In this document: positions 41,123 through 51,716 of the stretch, piece by piece
Layout of the letters: each line of letters starts with the position of its first letter
Position numbering within the stretch: the first letter of the stretch is position 1
NCBI RefSeq assembly: GCF_032116555.1
Contig: NZ_CP134950.1
Location: forward strand, 1 to 64,000
DNA: 64,000 nucleotides
Direction of reading: 5' to 3'
Source: Halobaculum sp. XH14
Lineage (GTDB): Archaea; Halobacteriota; Halobacteria; Halobacteriales; Haloferacaceae
Translations under genes and position numbers: made by a program
The notes under the pieces: model-generated
Databases searched by the model: none
Seen by the model: only the letters and a program-made list of their open reading frames with translations
What the model was told of the DNA's origin: nothing

Positions 41123-43729
41123 TCAGCGGAGTTTCCCGAGCAGTTTGTAGTCGTGATCTGGGGTGTACCGCCGGAACAGCAGGCTGTTCGACAGCACCGA
41201 CACGCTGGAGAACGCCATCGCGCCCGCGGCGAGCACGGGTTGCAGGAGACCGAGTGACGCGAGCGGGATCATCGCCGTGTTGTAGCCGAGCGCCCAGACG
41301 AGGTTCTGCTTGATCTTCGCGAGCGTCGCGTCCGAGATGCGGATCGCTTTCACGACGTCGACTGGGTCGTCGCGCATCAACGTGACGTCCGCGGCCTCGA
41401 TGGCGACGTCAGTACCCGAGCCGATGGCCGTTCCAACATACGCGACGGCAAGGGCGGGCGCGTCGTTGACGCCGTCACCGACCATCATCGCCTGCCGCCC
41501 CTCGTCCTGGATGGACTCGACGGCGTCGGACTTGTCCTCGGGGAGGACCTCCGCGCGGACGTTCTCGGGGTCGATGCCGACCTGTTCGGCGACGGCGCGG
41601 GCGGTACGCTCGTTGTCGCCGGTGATCATCATCACGTCGACGCCGCGCTCCTGGAGCTGACTCACCGCGTCTTTCGCGCTCTCCTTGATCGTGTCGGCGT
41701 CCGCGACCACACCCACGAGTTCGCCCTCGTAGGCGACGAGCATCGCCGTCTTCCCCTCGTTCTCGAGGCGCTCCATCGTGTCCTGCGCGGGCGACGGGTT
41801 GATTCCGTTGTCACGGAGGAGCTTCCGATTTCCGACCAGGACCTCGCTGTCACCGACGGTCGCTTGGATGCCGTGGCCGGGGACGTTCTCGAAGTCGTCC
41901 GGGTCGGTCACGTCGATCCCCCGCTCTTCGGCGCCGTCGACAATGGCACGGGCAAGCGGGTGTTCGCTCGCATGTTCGGCCGTGGCCGCGAGCCGCAGGA
42001 CATCCTCCTCACCGAGACGGTCACGAGCGGTCAGTTGGCCACCATCGGCAGCAGTATCGCCGCCATCCGTGAGCGGCTGTCCGTCACCGTCGAACACGAC
42101 GACGTCGGTCAGTTCCATCTCACCTTTCGTGAGCGTCCCAGTCTTGTCGAAGACGACCGTATCGACGTCCTTCGCGCGTTCGAGGATGTCACCACCCTTG
42201 AACAGCACGCCATTTTGTGCGCCGATAGTCGTCCCAACCATCGTCGCGGCGGGCGTCGCCAGCCCCAGCGCGCAGGGACAGGCGATGAGCACCGCGGAGG
42301 CGAAGACGATAACGGCGAACTCGAAGACCGAGACGGCCCCACCTGCGACGGCTGGCCCGCCGGCGACGAGGCCCCACAGCGGGAGCCACTCGACGAAGCC
42401 GGCGAGCACCTCGGGGAACAGGAACCACACCAGCCCCCAGAAGACTGCGTTCCCGATGACCGCCGGCACGAAGTACGCAGAGATGCGGTCCGCAAGATTC
42501 TGGATGTCGGGCTGGCGCGACTGCGCCTCCTTGACCGTCTGCACGATCTGCTGGAGTGCCGTGTCCTCGCCGACCTTCGTCGCCTCCACGACGAGCACGC
42601 CGTTCTCGTTGATGGTGGAGCCGACGACCTCGTCGCCCTCGCTTTTCTCGACGGGGACGGATTCTCCGGTGACCATCGACTCGTCGACCGCCGACTGGCC
42701 GTCGATGACCACGCCGTCCGTCGGGATTTTCTCGCCGGGTCGGACCTTCATCCGGTCGCCGACCTCGACGTCTTCCAGCGGAATTTCCTCCTCGTTGCCG
42801 TCCTCGTCGACGACGGTGGCCGTCTCGGCTTCCATCTCCAGCAGTTTGCGGAGTGCTTCGCCGGCCTGGCCCTTCGAGCGGGCTTCGAGGTAGTTCCCGA
42901 GCGTGATGAACACGAGGATGAGCGCTGCGGTGTCGAAGTACAGGCCGCCCGCGATGAGCCCGGAGAGGACGGCGACGGAGTAGACGTACGCGGTGGTCGA
43001 GCCCAGCGCGATCAGCACGTCCATGTTGGCGCGCTTGTTGTTCACCAGCGCATTGTACGAGTTCTTGTAGAACGGCCAGCCGAGCACCAGCTGAACGGGC
43101 GTCGCCAGCAAGAACTCGACCCAGCCGAACTCGACACCAAAGACCGTCTCCGGGACGACCCCGCCGCCGAGGAGGTACTTCTCTAGCAGGAAGAAGAGAA
43201 GCGGAGCGGCGAGTACCGCACCAAACAGGGTCAGTCGAAGCTGTTTGCGGATCTCAGCCTGTCGCGCGGCGTCGCGCGCGTCCTCACCGGAGTCGCCGTC
43301 GGCGCTGTCCTCTCGGACGGGCGAGTAGCCCGCGCTCTCGATGGCATCGTAGAGTGCATCCAGCGACGTGTCCGCGGGGTTGTACCGGACTTGGGCTTCG
43401 TCGGTGGCGAAGTTCGCCTCGGCCGCGATGACACCTGGTGTGTTCTCTAGGGCAGTCTCATTGGTCTGTACACAGTTGGCACAGGTCATATCGGAGATGC
43501 CGATTGTCACGGTGTCAGACACCGCACCGTACCCGGCATCTTCGATGGCCTCGAATATCTCTTCGAGCGATACCTCGTCAGGGTCGTACTCGACGGAGCC
43601 CTCGTCAGTGGCGAAGTTCGCGTTCGCCTCGACAACGCCGTCGAGGGACTCGAGCGCATCGCCAACTGTCGCCGAGCAGTTAGCACAGGTCATCCCTGTG
43701 ATGTCGAGATGTGCAGTTCGCGTTCCCAT
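41123..43729 (-). CDS. copA: Copper-exporting P1B-1 ATPase CopA
   Basis: 868 residues. Two N-terminal HMA domains, each with a CxxC ([11 protein letters not shown] at ~12-22; [11 protein letters not shown] at ~81-91). Then eight helices with the metal motif CPC in [61 protein letters not shown] and [16 protein letters not shown]. It pumps Cu(I) (and Ag(I)) out of the cytoplasm. The acidic linker after HMA2 is haloarchaeal. The regulator 43891-44481 is upstream in the same direction with 161 bases between; the HMA chaperone 44615-44812 is divergent. Confidence 0.96.
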   Translation of the reverse strand: MGTRTAHLDITGMTCANCSATVGDALESLDGVVEANANFATDEGSVEYDPDEVSLEEIFEAIEDAGYGAVSDTVTIGISDMTCANCVQTNETALENTPGVIAAEANFATDEAQVRYNPADTSLDALYDAIESAGYSPVREDSADGDSGEDARDAARQAEIRKQLRLTLFGAVLAAPLLFFLLEKYLLGGGVVPETVFGVEFGWVEFLLATPVQLVLGWPFYKNSYNALVNNKRANMDVLIALGSTTAYVYSVAVLSGLIAGGLYFDTAALILVFITLGNYLEARSKGQAGEALRKLLEMEAETATVVDEDGNEEEIPLEDVEVGDRMKVRPGEKIPTDGVVIDGQSAVDESMVTGESVPVEKSEGDEVVGSTINENGVLVVEATKVGEDTALQQIVQTVKEAQSRQPDIQNLADRISAYFVPAVIGNAVFWGLVWFLFPEVLAGFVEWLPLWGLVAGGPAVAGGAVSVFEFAVIVFASAVLIACPCALGLATPAATMVGTTIGAQNGVLFKGGDILERAKDVDTVVFDKTGTLTKGEMELTDVVVFDGDGQPLTDGGDTAADGGQLTARDRLGEEDVLRLAATAEHASEHPLARAIVDGAEERGIDVTDPDDFENVPGHGIQATVGDSEVLVGNRKLLRDNGINPSPAQDTMERLENEGKTAMLVAYEGELVGVVADADTIKESAKDAVSQLQERGVDVMMITGDNERTARAVAEQVGIDPENVRAEVLPEDKSDAVESIQDEGRQAMMVGDGVNDAPALAVAYVGTAIGSGTDVAIEAADVTLMRDDPVDVVKAIRISDATLAKIKQNLVWALGYNTAMIPLASLGLLQPVLAAGAMAFSSVSVLSNSLLFRRYTPDHDYKLLGKLR

Positions 43730-43890
43730 TCCTGTCCTATACTACGTGGTCCTTCCTTAGTGCAGTTACTGTTTCGAGACTAGGGCTTTAGACTGGTGTA
43801 GAATTTAGATTCAAAGGTCTACTTCCATTTCACCGCCGAAGGATGCCAATGTCGACCCCATCGACTCGGAGCGGAAACCGCGACTACAGC

Positions 43891-44481
43891 TTAGGCCCCT
43901 TCTTCGAGACGCTGATACTGGTCTTCGAAGCGACTACGGCACGACGGACAACAGAAGTGATAGACATCATCGTCGATTCGAACGGATTCGCCCTCGCTAT
44001 CGACCGTATTCCCACACTCGGCACATGTGATTGCGAACTCAGTGCCGTCGAGTGAGGGCGTCCATTCGAGGTCATCGACGAGCGTCACCGAGTAGTCCGT
44101 CGATGGCGCATCTTCGAGGAGGCTATTGATCCACCGTCGAACGTTCTGCCCCTCCGCACGGCCGTAGAACCAGATTTTCCCCTCGGCAGTGACGAAGAGA
44201 TGTTCGATACCCTCCGCATCCTGGAGTCGGCTTCGAAGTGGCTCGATGGCCGATGTGTCGTTTTCAAACTGGACGAACACCGGAACGCCAGCTCGCAGCT
44301 GTGCCCGGTTCACGTCGATGGTGAAGCCGTTGATGATGTCGGCTTCCTCTAACCGTTTCACACGGTCCGAGACGGCTGGACCCGAGAGATCCACCTCCTC
44401 ACCGATACTGCTGAACGGGCGCCGTGCATCCTCTGCCAGTAACGAGAGGATCTCCATGTCTGTCTCGTCTAAATCACGCAT
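43891..44481 (-). CDS. Lrp/AsnC-type regulator with TRASH domain (copper sensor)
   Basis: 196 residues from the ATG at 44481 (MRDLDETDMEIL). N-terminal AsnC-like helix-turn-helix (residues ~5-60: FSSIGEEVDLSGPAVSDRVK), a middle ligand-type domain, and a C-terminal TRASH domain with CAECGNTVDS ... FCCPSCRSRF (Cys-x2-Cys, Cys-Cys-x2-Cys). The same architecture in Halobacterium (VNG1179C) controls a copper ATPase and chaperone, so this is the likely copper-responsive regulator of copA and the divergent chaperone. It is upstream of copA on the same strand. Confidence 0.9.
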   Translation of the reverse strand: MRDLDETDMEILSLLAEDARRPFSSIGEEVDLSGPAVSDRVKRLEEADIINGFTIDVNRAQLRAGVPVFVQFENDTSAIEPLRSRLQDAEGIEHLFVTAEGKIWFYGRAEGQNVRRWINSLLEDAPSTDYSVTLVDDLEWTPSLDGTEFAITCAECGNTVDSEGESVRIDDDVYHFCCPSCRSRFEDQYQRLEEGA

Positions 44482-44530
44482 ATCTACGCATAGAACCCCC
44501 GCATCACAAGACTGTTTCCCAGCGTGAGAT

Positions 44531-44573
44531 TTCGAATGCCATTTTCCAATACCGGATAGACTTTGGATTCGAA
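44531..44573. promoter_or_regulatory. Paired TTCGAA sites in the copper divergent promoter
   Basis: TTCGAA occurs at 44531-44536 (in GATTTCGAATGC) and at 44568-44573 (in GGATTCGAAGC), 37 bases apart, in the 133-base gap between the TRASH regulator and the HMA chaperone. A similar CTTTGAATCTAAA lies upstream of copA near 43806-43820 on the other strand. These may be binding sites of the copper regulator. Confidence 0.35.
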
Positions 44574-44614
44574 GCAGAAAATGACAAAGAGGTCCCTCTC
44601 GTATGTATCTGTGT

Positions 44615-44812
44615 ATGTCGACGACCATCACCGTTGAGGGAATGACCTGCGGCCACTGTGAACAGACCGTCGAAGACGCGCTTCGAGAAGTGAGCGGCGT
44701 GACCGACGCGAACGCTGATAGAGAAGCTGAACAGGCGAGCGTCGATGGCGATGCTGACGTCACGGCACTCGTCCAGGCCGTCGAGGACGCTGGATACACC
44801 GCCTCCGCCTGA
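44615..44812 (+). CDS. Copper chaperone, HMA domain (CopZ-like)
   Basis: 65 residues from the ATG at 44615 (MSTTITVEG). Single HMA domain with GMTCGHCEQTVEDAL (CxxC near residues 12-15), ending AGYTASA. The acidic composition is haloarchaeal. It should bind Cu(I) in the cytoplasm and hand it to CopA or CopB. It is divergent from the TRASH regulator and lies 123 bases before the CopB-like ATPase in the same direction. Confidence 0.9.
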   Translation: MSTTITVEGMTCGHCEQTVEDALREVSGVTDANADREAEQASVDGDADVTALVQAVEDAGYTASA

Positions 44813-44935
44813 GAACCACCGGAACGCACGCCACCGACCGCCCCGCCGTTCTCGTTCGTTGCCGACCCTTTCGATGGCACCGCGCTGTATCAGGGTCTGG
44901 ACAGCATAATAAGGGACGGCACCAAAACCCACGCC

Positions 44936-47311
44936 ATGAGCAACAATCCAGACCACGAGACCTCCGAAAATCCCTCTAAAGAGGGCCACACCTCACATCA
45001 ATCCGAAGGACCCGTCTACTGTTGTCGAATTTGCCGATTAAAAGCAGAGTCGGAACCACGAGCATCAGCCCACGCGTCATCAGAGCAGCATTCCCACTCT
45101 CCTGAGCACGAAGCACAACCTACGGCGGATGAGGCCCCCACGGAATCAGAACCCCCGGACGAACACGCGCAACACGAGCACGATGCCGAACACGCGCACC
45201 GCCCCGCTGCGGCCGAGCACGCTCACTCTACAGAAGCAGAGCACGTACACGACGAGCACGACCATGGTGGTAACGCCCACGAGAAGGGACACAGGGGTGG
45301 AAACGGGGACCACAGCGATCACACGGATCACTCAGGCCACGAGGCAATGTTCAGGCGACGATTCTGGGTGTCGCTCGCGCTCTCGGTGCCAGTCCTCATC
45401 TTTAGCGAATTCATTCAGGACGTCTTCGGCTATACGGCCCCTACGTTCCCCGGGAGTGCGTGGATAACGCCGGCACTTGCGGTCGTGATCTTCGCATACG
45501 GTGGTGTGCCCTTCCTCTCGATGGCCCGGACGGAACTGAAAAACCGCGAGCCGGGCATGATGATGCTCATCTCGCTGGCGATCTCGGTCGCGTTCGTCTA
45601 CTCGGTTGCGAGTCTGTTTCTCGAAGGGACGACACCGTTTTTCTGGGAACTCGTCACGCTGATCGACATCATGCTGCTGGGCCACTGGGTGGAGATGCGG
45701 TCGGTCCGAGCAGCCTCAGGGGCGCTCGACGAATTGGCGAAACTCATGCCCGACACTGCCGAGCGCATCACAGAGAGTGGGGATACCGAGGAAGTGCCTG
45801 TCTCCGAACTCGGCGAGGACGACATCGTGCTCGTTCGCCCGGGCGCGAGCGTGCCTGCCGACGGCGAAGTCGTCGAGGGCGAGTCGTCCGTTGACGAGTC
45901 GATGATTACCGGCGAATCCAGACCAGTCGGGAAAGAGCCCGGATCAGAGGTGGTCGCCGGAACGGTCAATCAGGACGGGAGCCTCCGCGTCAAAATCACG
46001 AAGACTGGCGACGAGACGGCGCTTGCGGGCATCATGCGACTCGTCGAAGAGGCCCAACAATCCAAATCTCGGACCCAGTTGCTCGCCGACAAGGCAGCTG
46101 GCTGGCTGTTCTACGTGGCACTCGGCGTCGCGGCGATTACGGCCGTCGCGTGGGTCGTCGCCACCGGGTACAATATCACCGTCCTCGAGCGTGTCGTGAC
46201 GGTCCTGGTTATCGCGTGTCCACACGCACTCGGCCTGGCCGTTCCACTGGTTGTCGCAATCAACACCTCGACGGCTGCCAAGAACGGGATGCTCATCCGC
46301 GACCGCATTGCCATGGAGGAATCCCGCAACCTAGACACGGTGATGTTCGACAAGACCGGGACCCTCACGAAGGGCGAACAGGGCGTCGTCGGTGTCGAGA
46401 CGGCGGGTGACTGGAGTGAAGAGCGAGCGTTCGAAGTCGCCGCTGGTGTCGAGGGTGACTCCGAGCACATGATTGCTCGCGCCATCCGGGACGCCGCCGA
46501 GGAACGGAACGTCCAGCGAGCGAGCGTTTCGAACTTCGAGAACTTCCGCGGTCTCGGCGTCAGAGCCACTGTGGACGGCGAGACGGTGCATATCGGTGGA
46601 CCGAACCTGATTGAGAAATTCGGTATCGAGCGGCCCAACGAAATCGCTGCCTTCGCGGAGGAAGCTGGCTCGAACGCAGAGACGGTTATCTACCTGGTTC
46701 ACGACGAATCCGAAGTCGTCGCAGCATTTGCGCTGGCGGACGTTATTCGGGAAGAAAGTCGGCAGGCCATCGAGGCGCTACACGCGATGGACATCGAGGT
46801 GGCGATGCTGACCGGTGACTCGGAGGACGTCGCACGGGCTGTCTCGGAGGAACTCGGTATCGACCAGTACTTCGCGGAGGTACTCCCCGACGAAAAGGAC
46901 ACGAAAGTCGAAGCGCTCCAGTCCGAGGGGAAACTAGTCGCGATGGTCGGCGACGGCGTCAACGACGCGCCAGCACTCACGCGAGCTGACGTCGGTATTG
47001 CCATCGGTTCAGGGACCGACGTCGCCATCGAGTCTGGCGATATCATCCTCGTCGACAATAATCCGCTGGACGTGGTGCGGCTCATCAAGCTCTCGAAGGC
47101 GAGTTACCGGAAGATGCAGGAGAATCTCGTCTGGGCGACCGGCTACAACGTTTTCGCGCTCCCACTCGCTGCCGGAGTCCTCGCACCGATCGGCATCCTG
47201 CTGTCGCCGGCCATCGGTGCCGTGTTCATGTCGCTGTCGACGATCATCGTCGCTATCAACGCCCGTCGTCTCCGCAGCGCCGATATTTCCGTGCCCGACA
47301 TTGGTGCGTGA
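44936..47311 (+). CDS. copB: P1B-3 type copper ATPase (CopB-like, CPH)
   Basis: 791 residues. The N-terminal ~135 residues are a metal-binding tail: a YCCRICRLK zinc-ribbon-like cysteine triplet, then a long His/Glu/Asp run with about 30 histidines. The core has TGES, the CPH motif in [40 protein letters not shown] in place of [38 protein letters not shown] defines the CopB group, which transports Cu(II) or Cu(I)/Ag(I). No HMA domain. The stop overlaps the GTG of the next gene (GTGA). A headless copy lies at 54310-55128. Confidence 0.95.
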   Translation: MSNNPDHETSENPSKEGHTSHQSEGPVYCCRICRLKAESEPRASAHASSEQHSHSPEHEAQPTADEAPTESEPPDEHAQHEHDAEHAHRPAAAEHAHSTEAEHVHDEHDHGGNAHEKGHRGGNGDHSDHTDHSGHEAMFRRRFWVSLALSVPVLIFSEFIQDVFGYTAPTFPGSAWITPALAVVIFAYGGVPFLSMARTELKNREPGMMMLISLAISVAFVYSVASLFLEGTTPFFWELVTLIDIMLLGHWVEMRSVRAASGALDELAKLMPDTAERITESGDTEEVPVSELGEDDIVLVRPGASVPADGEVVEGESSVDESMITGESRPVGKEPGSEVVAGTVNQDGSLRVKITKTGDETALAGIMRLVEEAQQSKSRTQLLADKAAGWLFYVALGVAAITAVAWVVATGYNITVLERVVTVLVIACPHALGLAVPLVVAINTSTAAKNGMLIRDRIAMEESRNLDTVMFDKTGTLTKGEQGVVGVETAGDWSEERAFEVAAGVEGDSEHMIARAIRDAAEERNVQRASVSNFENFRGLGVRATVDGETVHIGGPNLIEKFGIERPNEIAAFAEEAGSNAETVIYLVHDESEVVAAFALADVIREESRQAIEALHAMDIEVAMLTGDSEDVARAVSEELGIDQYFAEVLPDEKDTKVEALQSEGKLVAMVGDGVNDAPALTRADVGIAIGSGTDVAIESGDIILVDNNPLDVVRLIKLSKASYRKMQENLVWATGYNVFALPLAAGVLAPIGILLSPAIGAVFMSLSTIIVAINARRLRSADISVPDIGA

Positions 47312-47937
47312 TCCCTATGGCACTCCAGGCGACACAGACATTGTTCAGCGTCGGTCTCCTATCTGGGGGACTCCTACTGGGTGGCCTCCTTGCTACCATC
47401 GTCAGTCCAACATTCCAGTTCTGGCCGCACGGAACGCGGAACTGGACATTCTGGGTGAGCTGGAGTGCGTGGATGCTATACGGTGTTGGTCTGGTCGGCG
47501 TTGCATACCTCGACTGGTGGCACTGGTACGAACCACCGGTGGTGGTGCAACTCGTCTGTGTGCTTGTTTTCGTAGCAGGCACAGCGCTGTCCATCTGGGC
47601 GATGTGGACACTCGGATTCTGGGAGAGCAGTGGTCTCGAAGGCCACCTTCAAACTGAGGGACCGTATCGCTTCTCTCGCAATCCACAGTACGTGGGGTTC
47701 ATCGCCATGCTCGCCAGCGGAGGCCTCCTCGCAGGTTCGATTCAAACGGTCATTCTCGCCATCGGTGGAATCGTGTGGTTCCTGCTCGCACCACTCGCCG
47801 AAGAGCCGTGGCTCCGCGAGCAGTACGGCGACGCCTACGAGGAATATCTCAGATCGGTGCCGCGGTTCCTCGGCCGAACGCACCGCGAACCACCGCAGCA
47901 GGAACAGACCGACCGAACGAAGGGAGGGAACCAATGA
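47308..47937 (+). CDS. Isoprenylcysteine-methyltransferase-like membrane protein
   Basis: 209 residues from a GTG overlapping the copB stop, or 206 from an ATG at 47317. Four to five membrane helices and the C-terminal ICMT signature [20 protein letters not shown] ... [20 protein letters not shown]. Members are S-adenosylmethionine-dependent membrane methyltransferases with mostly unknown substrates; some sit with metal-resistance genes. The next gene overlaps by four bases, placing it in an operon copB-ICMT-AstE-methyltransferase. Confidence 0.85.
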   Translation: MIPMALQATQTLFSVGLLSGGLLLGGLLATIVSPTFQFWPHGTRNWTFWVSWSAWMLYGVGLVGVAYLDWWHWYEPPVVVQLVCVLVFVAGTALSIWAMWTLGFWESSGLEGHLQTEGPYRFSRNPQYVGFIAMLASGGLLAGSIQTVILAIGGIVWFLLAPLAEEPWLREQYGDAYEEYLRSVPRFLGRTHREPPQQEQTDRTKGGNQ

Positions 47938-49079
47938 CCAGTGATTCACCACACCAGATCGAAGTCGGGGGTAGGACGATTCCATCCGGTGAGAAGTCTC
48001 AGTTCCGGTATGCCGTCGCGACAACGTTTCACGACGACGCGATTGAACTGCCAGTCACTGTCGTCAATGGTGACCAAGCGGGACCGACAGTCTGCTTGAC
48101 AGCCGCAGTTCACGGCGACGAACTCAACGGGGTCAAGATCATCCAAGAGGTCGCAGCCGAGTACGAACCGAGTGATCTTCACGGGACGCTTGTCTGCCTC
48201 CACGTACTGAATGTCCCAGGATTTCTGGCCCAGCAACGGTACATCCCGATCTATGACGAAGATCTCAACCGCTCGTTCCCTGGCAGTGCTCGAAGTACGC
48301 TAGCAAAACGGCTCGCAAACACGATTTACGAGGAGTTCATCTCGAAGTGTGACATCGGGCTTGACTTCCACACGTCGACGCGCAACCGCACGACGATGTA
48401 CCACGTCCGCGCAGATATGCGCGACCCGGCTGTGGAACGACTCGCCCGCGCGTTCGGCACGAGCGTCATCCTCGACGGCGAGGGTTCACGAGGGACACTC
48501 CGACGCGTGGCCTGTCAGGACGGTATCCCCACGGTCACGGTTGAGATGGGGCGCGCCCATCGATTCCAGACCGCGCACCTCGACCGAGCGCTCCACTGTG
48601 TCGCGAGCGTCCTCGCCGAACACGAGGTCCTTCCCAACCAACCGGTGTCCTGGCCCGGGTGGACGCGCGTGGTCGCCCGCGACGGTGAGAAAACGTGGCT
48701 CCGTGCCGAAACTGGGGGGCTCGTCGAGATGGAGTGGGGCCCGCACCCTCTCGTTGAGGAAGACGAGCCGCTGTTCACGATTTCCGACCACTTCAAGAAC
48801 GACATCGAGACGATTCGCGCTCCATCGACCGGCATCGTTGTCGGTGTCCTCGAAAATGCAGTGGCGTACCCGGGCCACCCGCTGTGTCACTTCGTGAGCG
48901 TTGACGAGGGAACCGCCGACATCATTCGCGACGACATTGAGCGGGGCGTGTTCGACGTCTACCGTGAAGGTGGATTCCAATGGCCCGAACCTCGCTGGTA
49001 CGCCCACCACGAACACGAAACTGATTCAACACACTCTGAAAACACTCATGACACTGAACGAGAGAATAGAGACGACTGA
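47934..49079 (+). CDS. Succinylglutamate desuccinylase/aspartoacylase-family zinc hydrolase
   Basis: 381 residues from the ATG at 47934 (ATGA overlap). Zinc-carboxypeptidase-like fold of the AstE/AspA family: zinc ligands His and Glu in AAVHGDELNG and His in LDFHTSTRNR, an Arg-containing DEDLNRSFPG loop, and the catalytic Glu in TVTVEMGRAH. The C-terminal beta domain (APSTGIVVGVLENAVAYPG) is typical. It removes an acyl group from an amide; substrate unknown. A His/Glu-rich tail ends the protein. The following methyltransferase gene starts inside its last 32 bases. Confidence 0.88.
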   Translation: MTSDSPHQIEVGGRTIPSGEKSQFRYAVATTFHDDAIELPVTVVNGDQAGPTVCLTAAVHGDELNGVKIIQEVAAEYEPSDLHGTLVCLHVLNVPGFLAQQRYIPIYDEDLNRSFPGSARSTLAKRLANTIYEEFISKCDIGLDFHTSTRNRTTMYHVRADMRDPAVERLARAFGTSVILDGEGSRGTLRRVACQDGIPTVTVEMGRAHRFQTAHLDRALHCVASVLAEHEVLPNQPVSWPGWTRVVARDGEKTWLRAETGGLVEMEWGPHPLVEEDEPLFTISDHFKNDIETIRAPSTGIVVGVLENAVAYPGHPLCHFVSVDEGTADIIRDDIERGVFDVYREGGFQWPEPRWYAHHEHETDSTHSENTHDTERENRDD

Positions 49080-49734
49080 GCCGTCTCATCCGATATTCGC
49101 GCGGCTGTATGATCCGGTGATGAAACCGGCAGAGAGAACCGTGCTTGCCGAACACCGCCGCTATCTCGTGGATGATATCGCCGGGGCGGTTCTGGACCTT
49201 GGTGCGGGGACAGGTGCGATGTTTCCGCACGTTAGAGAAGCAGCTGCTGACAGCGGAACTGTCACACTGTTCGCGATTGAGCCAGACCCACATATGCGCC
49301 GGAAAGCGCTCGAACGAGCACGCGACCTCGGGCTTGAAATCGAGATCGAAAGCGCCGGTGCAGAAGCACTCCCGTTCGCTGACGATTCCTTCGATGTCGT
49401 CATCGCGTCACTCGTGTTCTGTACCATCCCCGATTTTGATGCCACACTCTCCGAGGTGGCCCGGGTACTGAAGCCAGGTGGTGAGTTCCGGTTTCTCGAG
49501 CACGTCCGCGGGGAAGGCGCCGTGGGTATCGCCCACGACGTACTCGCGCCCGCATGGCACACCGTCGCTGGCGGGTGTCACCTGAATCGTGAGACGGACG
49601 AAATATTTCGAGACGACGATCGATTCGAACTCGTAGATTACACACGGCTGGAGGACATCCCGCGGATCGTTCCAATCGTCCGTGGGACGCTCAAACGCCG
49701 ACGTATGGGTTCGATTCTTTCTCGTTTCGTGTGA
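49048..49734 (+). CDS. Class I SAM-dependent methyltransferase
   Basis: 228 residues from the ATG at 49048, overlapping the hydrolase by 32 bases. SAM motif I is GAVLDLGAGTGAMFPHV near residues 46-62; an acidic residue follows in FAIEPDPHM; motif IV is DDSFDVVIASLVFC. The layout matches small phospholipid- or quinone-type methyltransferases (UbiE/PmtA-like). Last gene of the copB-ICMT-AstE operon; convergent with the next methyltransferase. Confidence 0.85.
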   Translation: MTLNERIETTEPSHPIFARLYDPVMKPAERTVLAEHRRYLVDDIAGAVLDLGAGTGAMFPHVREAAADSGTVTLFAIEPDPHMRRKALERARDLGLEIEIESAGAEALPFADDSFDVVIASLVFCTIPDFDATLSEVARVLKPGGEFRFLEHVRGEGAVGIAHDVLAPAWHTVAGGCHLNRETDEIFRDDDRFELVDYTRLEDIPRIVPIVRGTLKRRRMGSILSRFV

Positions 49735-49743
49735 GTAACCACG

Positions 49744-50625
49744 TCAGAGCGGCTTCGCTTTCGCAACGAGGATGACGTGCTGCAGGAACGGCAACGCACG
49801 GTGCGCGGCCCTCACCTGTTCGGTAATCGCCGTTGGATCGAGGTCATACGCTCGTAACAGTCGTTCGATGAGCGACCGAATCGGACTCCCGAGAAGCTGA
49901 AGGTACAGCGTCGTCCACTTCCGAAACCGCCCGACGCTGTGGTTCGTGATGTTCTCGACAGTCTTGAGTTCGAGATTCGCGTCTTCGAGACCGGCCGTGT
50001 ACTGCTCGACCGCCCCTATTGACGGCATGTCCCACGCGTCTGCAAACGAGTCGACGAACCTCCGTTCTGTCTCAGTTACGTCGGACTGCACCACGAGGTC
50101 GGAGAGGACGAGAACTCCCTCCGGTTCGAGAACATCCGCGACCGCGGCGAAGACGCTGTTCCGGTCGGGGAGATAAACGAGGGCATCGATGGCTGTGCAC
50201 GCGGTAAACGAGTCCGTCGCGAACGGAAGCTGTGTGGCGTCGCCGCCGACGAAATCGGTTTCGACGCACTTCCCGCGTGCGTTCTCGGTTGCCCGCTTGA
50301 GGTTGTACGGAACGAGATCCAGTCCAGTAACTCGGAAGCCGAATCGGTCGGCGAGGTGGATCGCCGGCCCCCCTCGGCCACAACCGACATCGAGGAGACG
50401 AACTCCGTCCGTTGCGGATAGATGTGACGAGACTCTCGATCCGACTTCCGTGACGAGTCGACGCTGACTCGATCCGACAATATGTGGCTGGTACCACTCC
50501 GAATAGCCGAGATTGAGGAACTCGTCAGTGTCGAGCAGGAGATCGAAGGCCCGCCAGATGTCGGCTCGTTCACCGCGGTAGGAGAACTGATCGGTGATTC
50601 GGTTGCGTAGAGTACTCTGATCCAT
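49744..50625 (-). CDS. Class I SAM-dependent methyltransferase
   Basis: 293 residues. SAM motif I is RLLDVGCGRGGPAIHLADRFG near residues 75-95, with an acidic end in GLDLVPYNL and a later DSFTACTAIDALVYL. It resembles sterol/MPBQ-type or natural-product methyltransferases (UbiE-like). It is 7 bases after a small Cys-containing gene and convergent with the other methyltransferase (9 bases). Substrate unknown; a lipid is likely in view of the neighbours. Confidence 0.85.
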   Translation of the reverse strand: MDQSTLRNRITDQFSYRGERADIWRAFDLLLDTDEFLNLGYSEWYQPHIVGSSQRRLVTEVGSRVSSHLSATDGVRLLDVGCGRGGPAIHLADRFGFRVTGLDLVPYNLKRATENARGKCVETDFVGGDATQLPFATDSFTACTAIDALVYLPDRNSVFAAVADVLEPEGVLVLSDLVVQSDVTETERRFVDSFADAWDMPSIGAVEQYTAGLEDANLELKTVENITNHSVGRFRKWTTLYLQLLGSPIRSLIERLLRAYDLDPTAITEQVRAAHRALPFLQHVILVAKAKPL

Positions 50626-50632
50626 CGGTCAC

Positions 50633-51004
50633 CTATTCGAGTTCGGAAACCTCTGAATAGCAGTACTCAGATTCGTCGCAGTACGCGAGGTCGGTACACC
50701 CGCGAGGACGCTGGTAGTCGATTCCCTTGTGCCGTCGGAGATACGTCACGTATCCATCGTCGATACGGTCGAGGATGTCATGACAAATCCACTTCTCCCC
50801 AAACCAGTTGGCACCCAAATTCCGATACGGACAGAGAAAGATCGTCCGCTCGACTGAATCGACCTGTGGTGTCTCGACGATCCGGACGCCGACGAGGCGG
50901 TACGCCACGCGGAGGCGCTTGACGACCGAATCCGGTGTGTTTGCGCCGACGAAGAGAACATACGCGATCACGTATCCGATATCGTGGAGGAGTCGTCTAA
51001 TCAT
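50633..51004 (-). CDS. Hypothetical protein with conserved cysteines
   Basis: 123 residues. The first ~20 residues are hydrophobic. The C-terminal half has five cysteines (FLCPYRNLG, KWICHDILDR, RPRGCTDLAYCDE, YCYSE), spaced as in an iron-sulfur or zinc site. No family recognised. It lies 7 bases upstream of the methyltransferase 49744-50625 in one operon, so a joint enzyme or partner role is likely. Confidence 0.6.
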   Translation of the reverse strand: MIRRLLHDIGYVIAYVLFVGANTPDSVVKRLRVAYRLVGVRIVETPQVDSVERTIFLCPYRNLGANWFGEKWICHDILDRIDDGYVTYLRRHKGIDYQRPRGCTDLAYCDESEYCYSEVSELE

Positions 51005-51063
51005 CGTTCAGACCATCGTCTGCCGTCCCAAAGAATCTTGACCAGTTTCACTCGATCAGGCTC

Positions 51064-51558
51064 CTATATTTCGGCGTACACCTCATCCGTCTTCCCGTCA
51101 CCGAGTGCGTAGACGATGAACGAGTCGGACTTGGACCCGCCCATTCCCGGCGACCCGGCCGGCATTCCGGGCAGCGCGATGCCGTCGATGGCCGGCTCTT
51201 CGTCGAGTAGCGTGGCGATAACCTCGGCAGGGACGTGTCCTTCGACGACGTATTCGTCGAGAACGAGCGTGTGACAACTCTGTAGTTCCGTGGGAATGTT
51301 GTGTTGCTGCTTGAGGGTAGTCACGTCCTCAGCCTCGGTTTCTTGGAGCGTCGTGTCGAGGTACTCCCGCAAGTACGACGCGTACTGTCCGCAACAGCTG
51401 CAGCCTGGCGAGCTGAACTGTTGGGCGTTCGTCACTGACAGCGTCCCCTCGATTGCCCACTGGTCCTCACTTGGCGACCCCAGACAGCCGGCGACTCCGA
51501 GTGCGACGGTCGTCCCGCCGACCCGGAGTAGTCCACGGCGCGTCACATTCCGCTTCAT
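51064..51558 (-). CDS. DUF411 metal-binding lipoprotein
   Basis: 164 residues. Tat-like basic start (NVTRRGLLRVGG), lipobox VAGC, then the DUF411 domain: SSPGCSCCGQYASYLREYL (CxCC cluster), ELQSCHTLVLDEYVVEGHVP and GIALPGMPAGSPGMGG (Met-rich end). DUF411 proteins occur in copper and silver resistance loci and probably bind the metal in the periplasm-like space. It is a single gene in the metal context of this window. The 158-base gap after it is without a feature. Confidence 0.88.
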   Translation of the reverse strand: MKRNVTRRGLLRVGGTTVALGVAGCLGSPSEDQWAIEGTLSVTNAQQFSSPGCSCCGQYASYLREYLDTTLQETEAEDVTTLKQQHNIPTELQSCHTLVLDEYVVEGHVPAEVIATLLDEEPAIDGIALPGMPAGSPGMGGSKSDSFIVYALGDGKTDEVYAEI

Positions 51559-51716
51559 ACGTACTTCAGTTTGTCAGCAGGTATCTACAGTACGCCGACC
51601 TTTCCTGCGTATTGAGAACGGATGCAAACACGGCGGAGGGTATTAACCTTCGTTTTGCCCCAGAGACTGAGAAGATAACTACGCAGTACGTCCCACTTGA
51701 TCCTATGAATTGGTCG

